Part shown: positions 44,332 through 53,396 of the stretch, one piece after another
Numbering within the stretch: the first letter of the stretch is position 1
Layout of the letters: every line of letters begins with the position of its first letter
From: Aestuariivirga litoralis
Lineage (GTDB): Bacteria; Pseudomonadota; Alphaproteobacteria; Rhizobiales; Aestuariivirgaceae
DNA length: 64,000 nt
Assembly (NCBI RefSeq): GCF_003234965.1
Contig: NZ_QKVK01000006.1
Location: 124,001-188,000, forward strand
Direction of reading: 5' to 3'
Notes under the pieces: model-generated
What the model saw: only the letters and a program-made list of their open reading frames with translations
What the model was told of the DNA's origin: nothing
Databases searched by the model: none
Position numbers and translations under genes: made by a program

Positions 44332-45810
44332 TCAGATGCCCAGCTTGGCCTTCAGCAGGTCGCTGACCGCCTGGGGGTTGGCCTTGCCGCCGGTGGTCTT
44401 CATGACCTGGCCGACGAACCAGCCCAGCATGGTGGGCTTGGCCTTGACCTGCTCCACCTTGTCCGGGTTGGCGGCGATGATCTCGTCCACCGCCTTCTCG
44501 ATGGCGCCGGTGTCGGTGACCTGCTTCATGCCGCGGGTCTCGACGATCTGGACGGGGGAGCCCCCCTCGGTCCAGACGATCTCGAAGACGTCCTTGGCGA
44601 TCTTGCCGGAAATGGTGCCGGCGCCGATCAGGTCCACGATCTCGCCCAGCTGGGCGGCGGAGACCGGGGTGGTCTCGACCGACTTCCCTTCCTTGTTCAG
44701 GCGGCCGAACAGCTCGTTGATCACCCAGTTGGCGGCCATCTTGCCGTCGCGGCCCTTGGCGACCTGCTCGAAGAAATCGGCCGAGCCGCGCTCGGCGGTC
44801 AGCACCTGGGCGTCATAGGCGGTGAGCCCATAGTCCTTCATGAACCGGGCGATCTTCTCGTCGGGGAGTTCGGGGAGCGAGTCCTTGATGCGGCCGATGA
44901 AGGCATCCTCGAGTTCCAGCGGCAGGAGGTCCGGATCGGGGAAGTAGCGGTAGTCATGCGCCTCTTCCTTGGAGCGCATGGAGCGGGTCTCGCCCTTCTT
45001 CGGGTCGAAGAGGCGGGTCTCCTGGTCGATGGTGCCGCCATCCTCGAGGATGCCGATCTGGCGGCGCGCCTCGTATTCGATGGCCTGGCCCATGAAGCGG
45101 ATCGAGTTGACGTTCTTGATCTCGCAGCGGGTGCCGAATTCACCACCCGGGCGGCGCACCGAGACGTTGACGTCGGCGCGGAGCGAGCCCTGCTCCATGT
45201 TGCCGTCGCAGGTGCCGAGGTAGCGCATGATCTGGCGCAGCTTGGTCACATAGGCCTTGGCTTCATCCGCCGAGCGCATGTCGGGCTTGGACACGATCTC
45301 CATCAGGGCGCAGCCCGAACGGTTCAGGTCGACGAAGCTCATGCTGGGGTGCTGGTCGTGGAGCGACTTGCCGGCATCCTGCTCGAGGTGCAGACGCTCG
45401 ATGCCGACTTCCACGGCGCGGCCGTCGACATCGACGTGGACCGAGCCTTCGCCCACCACCGGCTGCTTGTACTGCGAGATCTGGTAGCCCTGCGGCAGGT
45501 CGGGGTAGAAATAGTTCTTGCGGTCGAACACCGAGCGCTTGTTGATCTGGGCCTTGAGGCCGAGGCCGGTGCGCACCGCCTGCTCGACGCAGAATTCATT
45601 GATCACCGGCAGCATGCCGGGCATGGCGGCATCGACGAGCGAGACGTGGTCGTTCGGCGCGCCGCCGAATTCCGCCGAGGCGCCGGAGAACAGCTTGGAC
45701 TTGGACAGCACCTGGGCATGGACCTCGAGGCCGAGGATGATCTCCCAGTCCCCGGTCGCTCCCTTGATCCAGTCCTTCTTCTCGGCCACGCGCTTTGCGG
45801 ATTCCAGCAT
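44332..45810 (-). CDS. gatB: Aspartyl/glutamyl-tRNA amidotransferase subunit B
   Basis: The 492-residue protein is GatB, which amidates mischarged Glu-tRNA(Gln) and Asp-tRNA(Asn) with GatA and GatC. Signatures are [68 protein letters not shown] and the C-terminal YqeY-like helical tail ending LKAKLGI. ATG 45810 was chosen because GAGGTGAGA lies just upstream; a GTG at 45819 is less likely. gatA and gatC are not adjacent. Confidence 0.97.
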   Translation of the reverse strand: MLESAKRVAEKKDWIKGATGDWEIILGLEVHAQVLSKSKLFSGASAEFGGAPNDHVSLVDAAMPGMLPVINEFCVEQAVRTGLGLKAQINKRSVFDRKNYFYPDLPQGYQISQYKQPVVGEGSVHVDVDGRAVEVGIERLHLEQDAGKSLHDQHPSMSFVDLNRSGCALMEIVSKPDMRSADEAKAYVTKLRQIMRYLGTCDGNMEQGSLRADVNVSVRRPGGEFGTRCEIKNVNSIRFMGQAIEYEARRQIGILEDGGTIDQETRLFDPKKGETRSMRSKEEAHDYRYFPDPDLLPLELEDAFIGRIKDSLPELPDEKIARFMKDYGLTAYDAQVLTAERGSADFFEQVAKGRDGKMAANWVINELFGRLNKEGKSVETTPVSAAQLGEIVDLIGAGTISGKIAKDVFEIVWTEGGSPVQIVETRGMKQVTDTGAIEKAVDEIIAANPDKVEQVKAKPTMLGWFVGQVMKTTGGKANPQAVSDLLKAKLGI

Positions 45811-45858
45811 GCTTCTCACCTCAATCTGGCGCCTTGGTAGCCACTCGGGCGCGGCGGT

Positions 45859-46077
45859 TCAAGACCCGTGCTTGGCGAGTTCCCGGCCGATGGCGCGGGC
45901 AAGCCACAGGGCGCCTGCGGCCAGCAGCGCCACCACCGCCGTGAAGCCCTTGCTGAGGGCCCCCAGCTCCCAGCCGTGCTTCCAGGCCTCGAGCACCAGA
46001 ACGAGGGCGAGGAAGCCCGCGATGGCCAGCGCGCCCCAGCGCAGCAGCTTCATCAGGACGATGGCGAGTGGCGACAT
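45859..46077 (-). CDS. Small two-helix membrane protein (72 residues)
   Basis: The protein has two hydrophobic helices: LLRWGALAIAGFLALVLVLEAW (about 11-32) and FTAVVALLAAGALWLARAIG (about 45-64), with a basic end ELAKHGS. It lies 48 bp before gatB in the same direction, so it may be co-transcribed. Function unknown; a paralogy or family link was not recognised. Confidence 0.6.
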   Translation of the reverse strand: MSPLAIVLMKLLRWGALAIAGFLALVLVLEAWKHGWELGALSKGFTAVVALLAAGALWLARAIGRELAKHGS

Positions 46078-46151
46078 GACTTCCCTTCACCGGCAAGGGG
46101 TTTTCCCGCTCCGCCGCGCGTGCTAGCCCGAAAGCCTAACATTGGCGTGAG

Positions 46152-47330
46152 ATGATGTCGAAAGCGAAACCCGATCTGTCCGCCCTCTCCCCCGAAACCC
46201 GGCTCGTGGCGGCGGGCCGCGACTATGCCGAGCATGGCTTCGTGAACCCCGCGGTCTATCACGGCTCGACCGTGCTGTTCCCCGACACGGCGGCGCTGAG
46301 CAGCCGCCAGCAGACCTATGTCTATGGCCGGCGCGGCACGCCCACCTCGCGGGCGGTGGAGGAGGCCGTGGCCCTCGTCGAAGGCGGGCACAATGCCAAG
46401 ATGCTGCCCTCCGGCATGGCCGCGATCACGACGGCGCTGCTCGCCTTCCTGAAGGCCGGGGACCACCTGCTCATGGTCGACACGGTGTACCAGCCTGCCC
46501 GGCATCTCTGCGACGGGCTGCTGAAGGGGCTCGGCATCGAGACGAGCTATTATGACCCGCTCATCGGCAAGGGCATCGCCGGCCTGATCCGCCCCAACAC
46601 CCGCGTGGTCTATGCCGAGAGCCCGGGCTCGCAGACCATGGAGGTGCAGGACATTCCCGCCATCGCCGAAGCGGCGCACAAGGCAGGAGCGCTGCTCTTC
46701 GTCGACAACACCTGGGGGGCCGGACACTATTTCAAGGCCTTCGAACATGGCGCCGACATCTCGATCCAGGCGGCCACGAAATATCTCGTCGGGCATTCGG
46801 ATGCGATGATGGGCACCGTCACCTGCTCCAAGGAGACCTGGGAGCCCTTCCGCCACGCCTATGAGGAAATGGGCCAGTTCGCCGGGCCCGATGACATGTA
46901 CCTCACGCTGCGCGGCATCCGCACGCTCGACGTCCGCCTCGAGCGGCACATGAAGAATGCGCTGAACGTGGCCGAGTGGCTGCGCGGCCGGGCGGAGGTG
47001 GAGACGGTGCTCTACCCCGCGCTCTCCAACGCGCCCGGGCATGAATTGTGGAAGCGCGATTTCCGTGGCGCCTGCGGGTTGTTCTCGGTGGTGCTGAAGC
47101 CGTGTTCGGACAAGGCGACGGCGGCCTTCCTCGACCAGCTGCAGCTGTTCGGCATGGGCTACAGCTGGGGCGGCTTCGAGAGCCTCGCCGTGCCCTTCAA
47201 GCCGCAGCGCACGGCAACGCGCTGGCAGCCCGAGGGCTATTCGCTGCGCTTCCACATCGGGCTGGAAGATCCGGACGACCTCAAGGCCGACCTTGCGGAA
47301 GGCTTCAAGGCGCTGAATTCCGCCTCTTGA
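46152..47330 (+). CDS. metC: Cystathionine beta-lyase
   Basis: The 392-residue PLP enzyme of the Cys/Met-metabolism family cleaves cystathionine to homocysteine, pyruvate and ammonia. The PLP lysine is K210 in ATKYLVGHSDAMMG, YGRRGTPTS gives the cofactor phosphate contact, and LFVDNTWGAGHYFKAFEHGA holds the cofactor aspartate. The sequence type, with YGRRGTPT and SWGGFESL, favours MetC over MetB. ATG 46155 is an equal alternative. Divergent from the small membrane gene. Confidence 0.92.
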   Translation: MMSKAKPDLSALSPETRLVAAGRDYAEHGFVNPAVYHGSTVLFPDTAALSSRQQTYVYGRRGTPTSRAVEEAVALVEGGHNAKMLPSGMAAITTALLAFLKAGDHLLMVDTVYQPARHLCDGLLKGLGIETSYYDPLIGKGIAGLIRPNTRVVYAESPGSQTMEVQDIPAIAEAAHKAGALLFVDNTWGAGHYFKAFEHGADISIQAATKYLVGHSDAMMGTVTCSKETWEPFRHAYEEMGQFAGPDDMYLTLRGIRTLDVRLERHMKNALNVAEWLRGRAEVETVLYPALSNAPGHELWKRDFRGACGLFSVVLKPCSDKATAAFLDQLQLFGMGYSWGGFESLAVPFKPQRTATRWQPEGYSLRFHIGLEDPDDLKADLAEGFKALNSAS

Positions 47331-47380
47331 AGATCCGGATTTCGTTCCTACATAAGGATTTCGACGGTTCGGAGGGTTCC

Positions 47381-47908
47381 ATGACGCGACTTTTTCAGTT
47401 TCTTGCGGCCTTTCTGGTGGTGCTGGGGCTCTCCGCCCCGGTCTTCGCCCAGCAGCTGGCGGATGACCCGCAGCTGATCTTCCAGAAGACCACCGTGTGG
47501 CGGATGCTCTCGCCCAATGCGACGCTCGACACCTTCGTGATCGACGATCCGCTGGTGGAGGGCGTGGCGTGCTACTTCACCATCCCGCGGGTGGGCGGCT
47601 GGAAGGGCTGGGCGGGCTTTGCCGATGAAAGCTCGGTCACCTCCATCGCCTGCCGCCAGGTGGGGCCGATCAAGATCACCGCCAAGTTCAGCCAGGGCGA
47701 GGAGATCTACCGCGAGCGCCGGTCGCTGTTCTGGAAGAAGATGCAGATCGTGCGCGGCTGCGATGCGAAGCGCAACGTGCTGGTCTACCTCTCCTACACC
47801 GACCGGCTGATCGAAGGTTCGCCGCAGAACTCCACCTCCACCGTGCCGGTGATGCCATGGGGCAGCGAAGGTGCCGCACCGAAGTGCGGGGATTTCGTGA
47901 ACCCGTGA
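47381..47908 (+). CDS. creA: CreA-family exported protein
   Basis: The 175-residue protein has a signal peptide (cleavage PVFA-QQL) and the CreA pattern: DPLVEGVACYFTIPRVGGW, SSVTSIACRQVGPI, KMQIVRGCDAKRNVLVYLSYTDRLIEGSPQNSTSTVP. Conserved cysteines are probably disulfide-bonded. The biochemical role of CreA is unknown. GGAGGG lies just before the ATG. It begins 50 bp after metC, so co-transcription is possible. Confidence 0.9.
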   Translation: MTRLFQFLAAFLVVLGLSAPVFAQQLADDPQLIFQKTTVWRMLSPNATLDTFVIDDPLVEGVACYFTIPRVGGWKGWAGFADESSVTSIACRQVGPIKITAKFSQGEEIYRERRSLFWKKMQIVRGCDAKRNVLVYLSYTDRLIEGSPQNSTSTVPVMPWGSEGAAPKCGDFVNP

Positions 47909-48015
47909 GTGTGCGTCTTCTCCCATTCCTTCAGGGGGAGAAGAGGGACATTGCCTGAGGGTTCAAGTGGTGGACTGGCCTCCCCTCACCTACCGCAACT
48001 TCGTTGGGGCCCCCT

Positions 48016-48038
48016 CCTCTCCCGCGGCGCGGGAGAGG
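48016..48038. repeat. GC-rich hairpin, second copy of the dispersed motif
   Basis: Perfect 10-bp inverted repeat CCTCTCCCGC-GGC-GCGGGAGAGG followed by ACGAG. The right arm and tail match the element at 23235-23267. It sits between convergent creA and rhodanese genes. Confidence 0.55.
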
Positions 48039-48051
48039 ACGAGGATGGAGC

Positions 48052-48444
48052 TCACATCCCCGGTTCGATCGGCTTGTCGATCTCACCGCCCGCGTCGACC
48101 CAGTCCTTGAAGGCGCCGAGGTTGAAGACCCTGTCGTAACCGAATTCCTTCAGCGTCTTGCCGGAAAGCGCCGAGCGGCCGCCCGAGGCGCAATAGACGA
48201 TGACCGGCCTCGTGCGGTCGAACGTCTTGTCGTGATAGGGCGATTCCGGGTCCGCCCGGAACTCCAGCATGCCGCGCGAGACGTGGATGGCGCCCTGTAC
48301 CTTGCCGGATTTCTCGACCTCCGGCGCATCGCGCACGTCGACGACAAGGGCGCCGCCGGCGATCATCTCGCGCGCCTGCTGCGGCGTGATGCGGGGAATG
48401 GCGGCATTGGCCGCCTCGATCATCTGTTTCACGGTCATGGCCAT
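48052..48444 (-). CDS. Rhodanese-domain protein
   Basis: The 130-residue protein is a single rhodanese domain with the active-site cysteine C85 in VIVYCASGGRSA, the LVVDVRDAPEVE strand and a C-terminal FNLGAFKDWVDAGG. It transfers sulfane sulfur or acts as a sulfur carrier. ATG 48444 follows a GGGAG about 8 nt upstream; an upstream frame exists but lacks such a site. Confidence 0.9.
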   Translation of the reverse strand: MAMTVKQMIEAANAAIPRITPQQAREMIAGGALVVDVRDAPEVEKSGKVQGAIHVSRGMLEFRADPESPYHDKTFDRTRPVIVYCASGGRSALSGKTLKEFGYDRVFNLGAFKDWVDAGGEIDKPIEPGM

Positions 48445-48567
48445 GGTGAACTCCCTCAGACGAACTGACAGAAACCTACGCCTCGCCTGGCAAAGGGACA
48501 AAGACCGTTCTTTGCATGGCTCCCCCGCCGCGGCAGGAATGGGAAACAGCGCTTCCCGGATCAACGG

Positions 48568-49038
48568 CTAGCCTTGCCGGACGCAGCGATACCTCCTGCG
48601 GCCTTCCTTGTTGGTATACCAGACCGCACGGTAGGAGCCGCAGGTGTCGCTGCGCTTGCGGGCGGCTGCGGGCTTGGCGCTGCTCTTTTTGCCAGCCGTG
48701 GAACGTGGCCTGGGAGCCGGCTCATCTTCGGCATCGACCCCGCCCGAAGTCGGCACGATGCGTGGCGCGCGGCTGATGCTGCCGATGACCGGACCGTCGG
48801 TGGCCGCCAGGCTGTCGGACTTTCGGGGCGACGCGCCGGGGCGTGGCTTCACCAGCATGGCAATGACTGCGGGGTCGGTTGCGGCCGAGGGCGGAACGAA
48901 ATCCACCTCGGCGGTGGCGGGATCCTGCAGGACCAGCACCGCGCAGGGCACCTTGCCCACCTCGGTGACGCCATCGCCGGACTCCATCGGGCTCAGGCAC
49001 TGGGCCCCCACGAGGATGACGACTTCGACCAGGTTCAT
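48568..49038 (-). CDS. Hypothetical protein (156 residues)
   Basis: MNLVEVVILVGAQCLSPMES starts the protein; a central part is acidic and disordered (SAATDPAVIAM, RKSDSLAATDGPVIG), and the last 45 residues are basic (RSTAGKKSSAKPAAARKRSD) ending in TCGSYRAVWYTNKEGRRRYRCVRQG. The two C-terminal cysteines may form a small disulfide or zinc unit. GAGGA lies about 9 nt before the chosen ATG at 49038. No family recognised; a DNA- or surface-binding role is only a guess. Confidence 0.55.
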   Translation of the reverse strand: MNLVEVVILVGAQCLSPMESGDGVTEVGKVPCAVLVLQDPATAEVDFVPPSAATDPAVIAMLVKPRPGASPRKSDSLAATDGPVIGSISRAPRIVPTSGGVDAEDEPAPRPRSTAGKKSSAKPAAARKRSDTCGSYRAVWYTNKEGRRRYRCVRQG

Positions 49039-49195
49039 GGGACATTCCTCACGCAATGACGAACTGCCGCCCCATGGCGCCGCCGCCGGCCCTCCGGCGC
49101 CGCGTGCAAGCTAGCCCGGATCGCTCCTGCTGCTCAAGCCGCGACCGGTTCTGTATGAAAGTGCACCGAGCGGGGATTGTTCCGGTTGCGGAGGA

Positions 49196-49468
49196 TCAGC
49201 CTGTCCGGCGCGCGTTCCCGGCCTCTTCCGGCAGTTCCAGCAGCACGGCCGCCTCGGCCTGACGGTCGAACGCCACGGCCACGCCATGGGCGCCGCAGCG
49301 CTCGACCAGGCAGCTGGCCACGTCTTCCAGCGCGATGTTCTCGGCTTCCCATTTCTGGCGGATACGCTCCGCCTCCGGATAGAGCTGGATGCACTTGGAC
49401 CGGTTGTGCGCGAGGGACAGGTCGATGTCCCTGATCATCGGCGTGGGCAATGGCCTGGTGGCTGGCAT
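49196..49468 (-). CDS. Small hypothetical protein (90 residues)
   Basis: The protein begins MPATRPLPTPMIRDIDLSLA, has a helical part HNRSKCIQLYPEAERIRQKW, then ALEDVASCLVERCGAHGVAVAF and an acidic end. Three cysteines are present. ATG 49468 follows AGGAGA; longer upstream reading has no ribosome site. I do not recognise a function. Confidence 0.5.
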   Translation of the reverse strand: MPATRPLPTPMIRDIDLSLAHNRSKCIQLYPEAERIRQKWEAENIALEDVASCLVERCGAHGVAVAFDRQAEAAVLLELPEEAGNARRTG

Positions 49469-49668
49469 GGTTCTGTCTCCTGTGTGCGGAGAGCCTGTGC
49501 CCTTCCACCCCACATGGCAATCCGCCAAGGCCTCAAGCAGGGGCAGTGCAGGCTTTGCCGCAATCATGACAAGAGACTCAATCTTCGGCATCTGCGGTGC
49601 TTGCGCCATGTGGGCAACTGGCTCAATATGAGTAACTGAGACGCGAGTGTCGCCAGCGGGGAGTCCAG

Positions 49669-49896
49669 ATGGCGCGGGAGGAGCGGGACGTTCGGCTGCA
49701 GATCATGCTGCAGCCGCAGGAACTCAAAGCCATCGAGGAATGGCGCTTCGAGCGGCGCATGCCGAGCCGCGCATCCGCCGTGCGGGAGTTGCTGCGACGG
49801 GGCCTTGCCGCCGAGGGCTTCGACCTGGCGCCGGATGGCAAGCAATCCGGGGAATTCGGCGTCACCGACGCCACGCCGGCCACGGGAAAGCGCTGA
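49669..49896 (+). CDS. Ribbon-helix-helix-like small DNA-binding protein
   Basis: The 75-residue protein has a short beta-strand RLQIMLQPQEL, a helix KAIEEWRFERRM and a second helix SRASAVRELLRRGLAAEG, the pattern of CopG/Arc-type ribbon-helix-helix repressors. An acidic, disordered tail follows. No toxin gene is adjacent, so an antitoxin role is not supported. GGGGAG lies about 8 nt before the start. Confidence 0.6.
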   Translation: MAREERDVRLQIMLQPQELKAIEEWRFERRMPSRASAVRELLRRGLAAEGFDLAPDGKQSGEFGVTDATPATGKR

Positions 49897-49915
49897 TCCC
49901 CCTGTCGCGAGCCGG

Positions 49916-50890
49916 CTAGGGCAGCACGCCCGGCTCGAACAGGTCGTCGAGGCCGTTGGCATCCTTCACGGCCGCAAGCGCGGGAACACCGAAGATGCGC
50001 GCGATGGTCTTGAGGACCGAGCGGTGCGACAGGGGCACGCTGCTCGCATGCCCCGCCCTGATGCCCGCGCCTGCGGCGTAGAACGGCATGGTCAGGCCCT
50101 TGTGGCCCTCGTCCCACACCACGAAGACCACGGCGTCATTCGCCATCGCCCAGTCGATCAGCGGCGGCAGGAAGGTGGCGAGGAAGCCGTCGCCCTCGGC
50201 CACGGCATCGCTCTCGCAGCCCTCCTGGCCATGCATGTCGTTGCACAGGTCGGGCGTGACGAAGACATAGTTGGCGAGCCGGCCCGCCGCCATGTCGGCG
50301 CCGAACTGGTCGAGGCTGCGGGTGTGGGCGATGCAGTTGGCATTGTCGGCCGCGGGTGGCGAACCGGCGACGTCGGCGAAGAAGACGAAGGGATTGTGCT
50401 TGGCCGCATAATGCCCCGCGCTGTGCACCGGGCAGGCGCCGGTTGTCGCGGGATCGATGCCCTGCTGGTAGGTCATCCAGGTGAGCGGCGGGGTTGCGGC
50501 CTCGAGCATCGCTGTGAGGTGCTCGCGGCTGGCGGTCCAGTTCGGCGTGCCGAAGACATATCTGCAGCTTTCGCCGGGGTCGTTGTTGCACGTGAAGCTG
50601 GTGTCGGGGAAGCGGTTGGTGCCGGCCTCCATCAGGATGTAGTGCGGTTCGCTGTTGAGGTCCGGCAGCTCGTCGCGGAAGTCGAGGGCGCGCGCCGCGC
50701 GGGGCGCGAGCACGCCGTTGAGATAGGGGGCACTGGCGGTGTTGCCATAGACATAGCCATGGTTCTTGCCGGAGCCCTTCTCGGCATCCTTGTTCTCCAT
50801 GGCGATGACGATGACATGCCTGGGCGCGGCGAGGGCGGAACCGTGGGGCACGGCCAGCGCGGCAAGAAGCAGAAGGACGGGAATGCGCAT
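49916..50890 (-). CDS. Exported phosphoesterase-family protein
   Basis: The 324-residue protein has a signal peptide (near GSALA-APR) and the phosphoesterase/alkaline-phosphatase-fold pattern of the acid phosphatase/phospholipase C-like family: HVIVIAMENKDAEKG, EPHYILMEAGTNRF, HSAGHYAAKHNPFVFF, VTPDLCNDMHG and VVFVVWDEGHKG, holding the metal-binding Asp, Glu and His residues. The substrate is unknown. A GTG at 50902 is an alternative start. tRNA-Arg lies 30 bp upstream. Confidence 0.85.
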   Translation of the reverse strand: MRIPVLLLLAALAVPHGSALAAPRHVIVIAMENKDAEKGSGKNHGYVYGNTASAPYLNGVLAPRAARALDFRDELPDLNSEPHYILMEAGTNRFPDTSFTCNNDPGESCRYVFGTPNWTASREHLTAMLEAATPPLTWMTYQQGIDPATTGACPVHSAGHYAAKHNPFVFFADVAGSPPAADNANCIAHTRSLDQFGADMAAGRLANYVFVTPDLCNDMHGQEGCESDAVAEGDGFLATFLPPLIDWAMANDAVVFVVWDEGHKGLTMPFYAAGAGIRAGHASSVPLSHRSVLKTIARIFGVPALAAVKDANGLDDLFEPGVLP

Positions 50891-50919
50891 GCGGTTTGTC
50901 ACCGTCCTCGGTTTATGGC

Positions 50920-50997
50920 TGGCGACCCCGGTTGGATTCGAACCAACGACCTAGTGCTTAGAAGGCACTTGCTCTAGTCCAGCTGAGCTACGGGGTC
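50920..50997 (-). tRNA. tRNA-Arg(TCT)
   Basis: A 78-nt gene with encoded CCA on the minus strand. Acceptor arms GACCCCG / CGGGGTC pair; the anticodon loop CTTCTAA gives TCT; D-loop AGCTGGACTAGAGC and T-loop GTTCGAATC are standard. Confidence 0.95.
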
Positions 50998-51146
50998 TCG
51001 TATTGCTGAAAATGTAGTCAAAAACCGAGCAGCACAAGTCCTTCCAGTCCACCTGAAAGTCAACTAGAAATCTTTGCTTGCCGCTCCTCAAACACTTGTT
51101 ATGGCCGCCAATCAGTGTTTTTCTCGTTGCAAGCTAGGAATTTCAG

Positions 51147-51761
51147 ATGAATTGGCTCCAGTTCATATCATCCATAGTGGCGAGTTTAGCGTGGCCAGCC
51201 TCTATCGGCATAGTCGCATTGTGCTTTCGAAAGCCACTGTTGAAGTTGCTGCCGAGAATTACCCAACTGGAATTAGGTCCTGGTAAAGCTACGTTCTCCG
51301 CCGAACTAATTCAGGCGGAGCAAACGGCGCAGAGTCTTCCGCGGACTTCTGGAGTGGGTCAGGCTACGGCGACGAGCCCGGATGATCCGTACTTGGAACT
51401 TGCGGCGCGCTTTCCCGAGGCCGCAGTCATGGACTCATTCAAGACAGTTGAAACTGCAGTAGAGTCTGCGAGAAAAGATGCCCCTCACATCAAACGATCC
51501 ACGCAAAGGGAGTTCATCAGAAATCTCTTCGAGGGAGTTCCAGGCGGCCAAGAGATTATCTCTTTGTACGCTGACCTATCTATGACCCGAAACGCCGCAG
51601 TGCACGCTTCGGGGAAACACATCAGTTCCGCTGAAGCAATAGCCTATCGAGATTTGTGTGAAAGGTTCGTCGCAAGCTTCAAGGACGCACTTGCCTATCG
51701 TGAAGAGTTCTTACGAAAACGGCGCGCAGATTTGAATGATGCCCGATCAGCAGGAGACTAG
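51147..51761 (+). CDS. Membrane-anchored hypothetical protein, AT-richer than its surroundings
   Basis: The 204-residue protein has an N-terminal membrane helix (FISSIVASLAWPASIGIVALCF, about 6-27), a short linker, then a cytoplasmic helical domain (PYLELAARFPEAAVMDSF, FEGVPGGQEIISLYADLSMTRNAAVHASG). The pattern resembles DUF4145-like or HEPN-like helical proteins, though the HEPN RxxxxH motif is only suggested by RNAAVH. Codon usage and GC are clearly lower than neighbours. It lies alone between tRNA-Arg and tRNA-Pro, which suggests acquisition. AGGAATTTCAG precedes the start. Confidence 0.65.
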   Translation: MNWLQFISSIVASLAWPASIGIVALCFRKPLLKLLPRITQLELGPGKATFSAELIQAEQTAQSLPRTSGVGQATATSPDDPYLELAARFPEAAVMDSFKTVETAVESARKDAPHIKRSTQREFIRNLFEGVPGGQEIISLYADLSMTRNAAVHASGKHISSAEAIAYRDLCERFVASFKDALAYREEFLRKRRADLNDARSAGD

Positions 51762-51792
51762 CCCGCAACCGAAGCACTAACATCATGCGGAC

Positions 51793-52101
51793 TCAATGCG
51801 TCCAGTTGACCGACCGGCCGAACTTGAAATTGTCGGAGTAGGATTTCTTGATGAACTTCGCCACCGGGGCGACGGGCAGAACCTGGTAGGCCAGGCCCTC
51901 GCGCTCGCAATAGGCGATGGCCTCTTCCTTGGTGTCGAAGGTGAGCTTCACCTGGGTGCGGGTGTCGGCCGAGGAGGTCCAGCCCATCAGCGGGTCGACC
52001 GTGCGCGGCGCGGAGGCCACGAATTCCAGCACCCAGTTGTCATACTTCGCCTTGCCGGACTGCATGGCGTTGCGGGCAGGCTTGTAGATGCGGACGGACA
52101 T
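51793..52101 (-). CDS. NDUFS4-like complex I accessory protein
   Basis: The 102-residue protein matches the ETC complex I subunit conserved region (mitochondrial NDUFS4 family): SVRIYKPARNAMQSGKA, NWVLEFVASAPRTVDPLMGWTSS, TFDTKEEAIAYCEREG and the ending KSYSDNFKFGRSVNWTH. It binds the peripheral arm of NADH dehydrogenase. It is typical of alphaproteobacteria and mitochondria. It lies just downstream of tRNA-Pro and may share its transcript. Confidence 0.95.
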   Translation of the reverse strand: MSVRIYKPARNAMQSGKAKYDNWVLEFVASAPRTVDPLMGWTSSADTRTQVKLTFDTKEEAIAYCEREGLAYQVLPVAPVAKFIKKSYSDNFKFGRSVNWTH

Positions 52102-52138
52102 CGGCTCTCTTCTCTTTCTCGAACTGGCGGGAGGCCGG

Positions 52139-52215
52139 TGGTCGGGGTGGCGAGATTCGAACTCACGACCCCCTGCGCCCAAGGCAGGTGCGCTACCAGA
52201 CTGCGCTACACCCCG
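52139..52215 (-). tRNA. tRNA-Pro(TGG)
   Basis: A 77-nt gene with encoded CCA on the minus strand. Acceptor arm CGGGGTG pairs with CACCCCG; the anticodon loop CTTGGGC gives TGG; T-loop AGTTCGAATCT. The G18-G19 region reads CTGGTAGC. Confidence 0.95.
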
Positions 52216-52283
52216 ATTTCGGGCCTCCGATAGGCCAGCCTCTTACCCACAAAGGCCCTCGCGGGCAAGGCTCAGGGGCGGGA

Positions 52284-52772
52284 TCAGGGTGAGGGAGCCC
52301 CCTCCTCCGCCGCATTGTTGAACAGACGGTGAAAAACCGTGTCGCCGGCGCGGATCTGCTTCTTGCGGGCGGTGCCGGCAGGAAGCTCCAGCACCGCCTT
52401 CACCGGCTCGCTGATGCCGATGGTGTCGAGCGACTTCGGCACCGTGTTCTCCGCGATATAGGCGATGGAGCCATCGGGGCGGATGAACAGCATGTCGAGC
52501 GGGATGTAGGTGTTCTTCATCCACATCGACACCGGGCGCGGCTCGCCGAAGTCGAACAGCATGCCATGGCCCTCCGGCAGGCGCTGGCGGAACATCAGCC
52601 CGCGCTCGCGGGTCATCTCCGTGTCGGCGATTTCCACCGTGAACATGGTGGCATCGTCATCGGTGGCGATGGTGAGGGGCTCGATCTTGGTGAGCATCTC
52701 CTCGGCCCGGAGGCCGGGGGCCAGCAGCGCCAGGACGGCGCAGAGGATCAGTGTCAGGACATGGCGTTTCAT
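52284..52772 (-). CDS. DUF192 exported protein
   Basis: The 162-residue protein has a signal peptide (cleavage near GLRA-EEM) and the DUF192 pattern: FTVEIADTEMTRERGLMFRQ, GMLFDFGEPRPVSMWMKNTYIPLDMLF and VKAVLELPAGTARK, the last being the most conserved part. Family function is unknown. It follows the double cold-shock gene by 42 bp in the same direction. Confidence 0.9.
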   Translation of the reverse strand: MKRHVLTLILCAVLALLAPGLRAEEMLTKIEPLTIATDDDATMFTVEIADTEMTRERGLMFRQRLPEGHGMLFDFGEPRPVSMWMKNTYIPLDMLFIRPDGSIAYIAENTVPKSLDTIGISEPVKAVLELPAGTARKKQIRAGDTVFHRLFNNAAEEGAPSP

Positions 52773-52814
52773 GGCCCTTCGTCCTTCCCGCGCAATTGTT
52801 GCAGAACTTTGGCC

Positions 52815-53396
52815 TTACTGGGTGTGGGCCGGGCCGCCCTCGAGGGACAGGCGCACTTCCGCCGCCATCTTGCCCTTGGGGCCGTCGCCGAAGCGAATGT
52901 AGATCCAGCTGTCCGGCTGCAGGTCGGCGATGGCCGTCTTGCGCAGGGTTTCCATGTGAATGAAGATGTCGGGCTGGCCATCGCCCTCGGAGGCGAAGCC
53001 GAAGCCGCGGGCACGGTTGAACCACTTCACCTTGGCGCGGATCCAGGCACTCGACGGCGTCACCGTGGTGTGGGTGCGCGGGCGGCGCTCCACCGGGTTG
53101 ATGGCGGTCGACGGATCCACCGCCAGCACGCGCAGGCACTGGTAGCCCTTCTGCCGCGCCACCGCCTCGCACACGACGCGCGTCCCCTCGAGCGGCGCCT
53201 CGAAGCCATCACGCTTCAGGCAGCTGAGGTGGAGCAGCACGTCCTGCATGCCGTTGTCCGGGATGATGAAGCCATAGCCGCGGCCCACATCGAACCACTT
53301 CACCAGACCGCTCACCTGCACGATGCGGATGTTGCTGTCGAGCGCGTCGGCCTGTGTGGTTGCCGTCCCGCCCTTCACTTCGCCGCTCACCGCCAT
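52815..53396 (-). CDS. Double cold-shock-domain protein
   Basis: The 193-residue protein has two cold-shock domains: one near 29-92 with [15 protein letters not shown] and DVLLHLSCL, one near 119-185 with [15 protein letters not shown] and DIFIHMETL, joined by a Pro/Arg-rich linker. Such duplicated CSD proteins are common in alphaproteobacteria and bind single-stranded RNA or DNA. It is unrelated in position to the single-domain csp at 34139. Confidence 0.92.
   Translation of the reverse strand: MAVSGEVKGGTATTQADALDSNIRIVQVSGLVKWFDVGRGYGFIIPDNGMQDVLLHLSCLKRDGFEAPLEGTRVVCEAVARQKGYQCLRVLAVDPSTAINPVERRPRTHTTVTPSSAWIRAKVKWFNRARGFGFASEGDGQPDIFIHMETLRKTAIADLQPDSWIYIRFGDGPKGKMAAEVRLSLEGGPAHTQ

Noticed and set aside
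49669-49896. Ribbon-helix-helix gene as antitoxin of a toxin-antitoxin pair.
   Set aside because: Both neighbours are unrelated in type and orientation, and no small toxin frame with a ribosome site is next to it.
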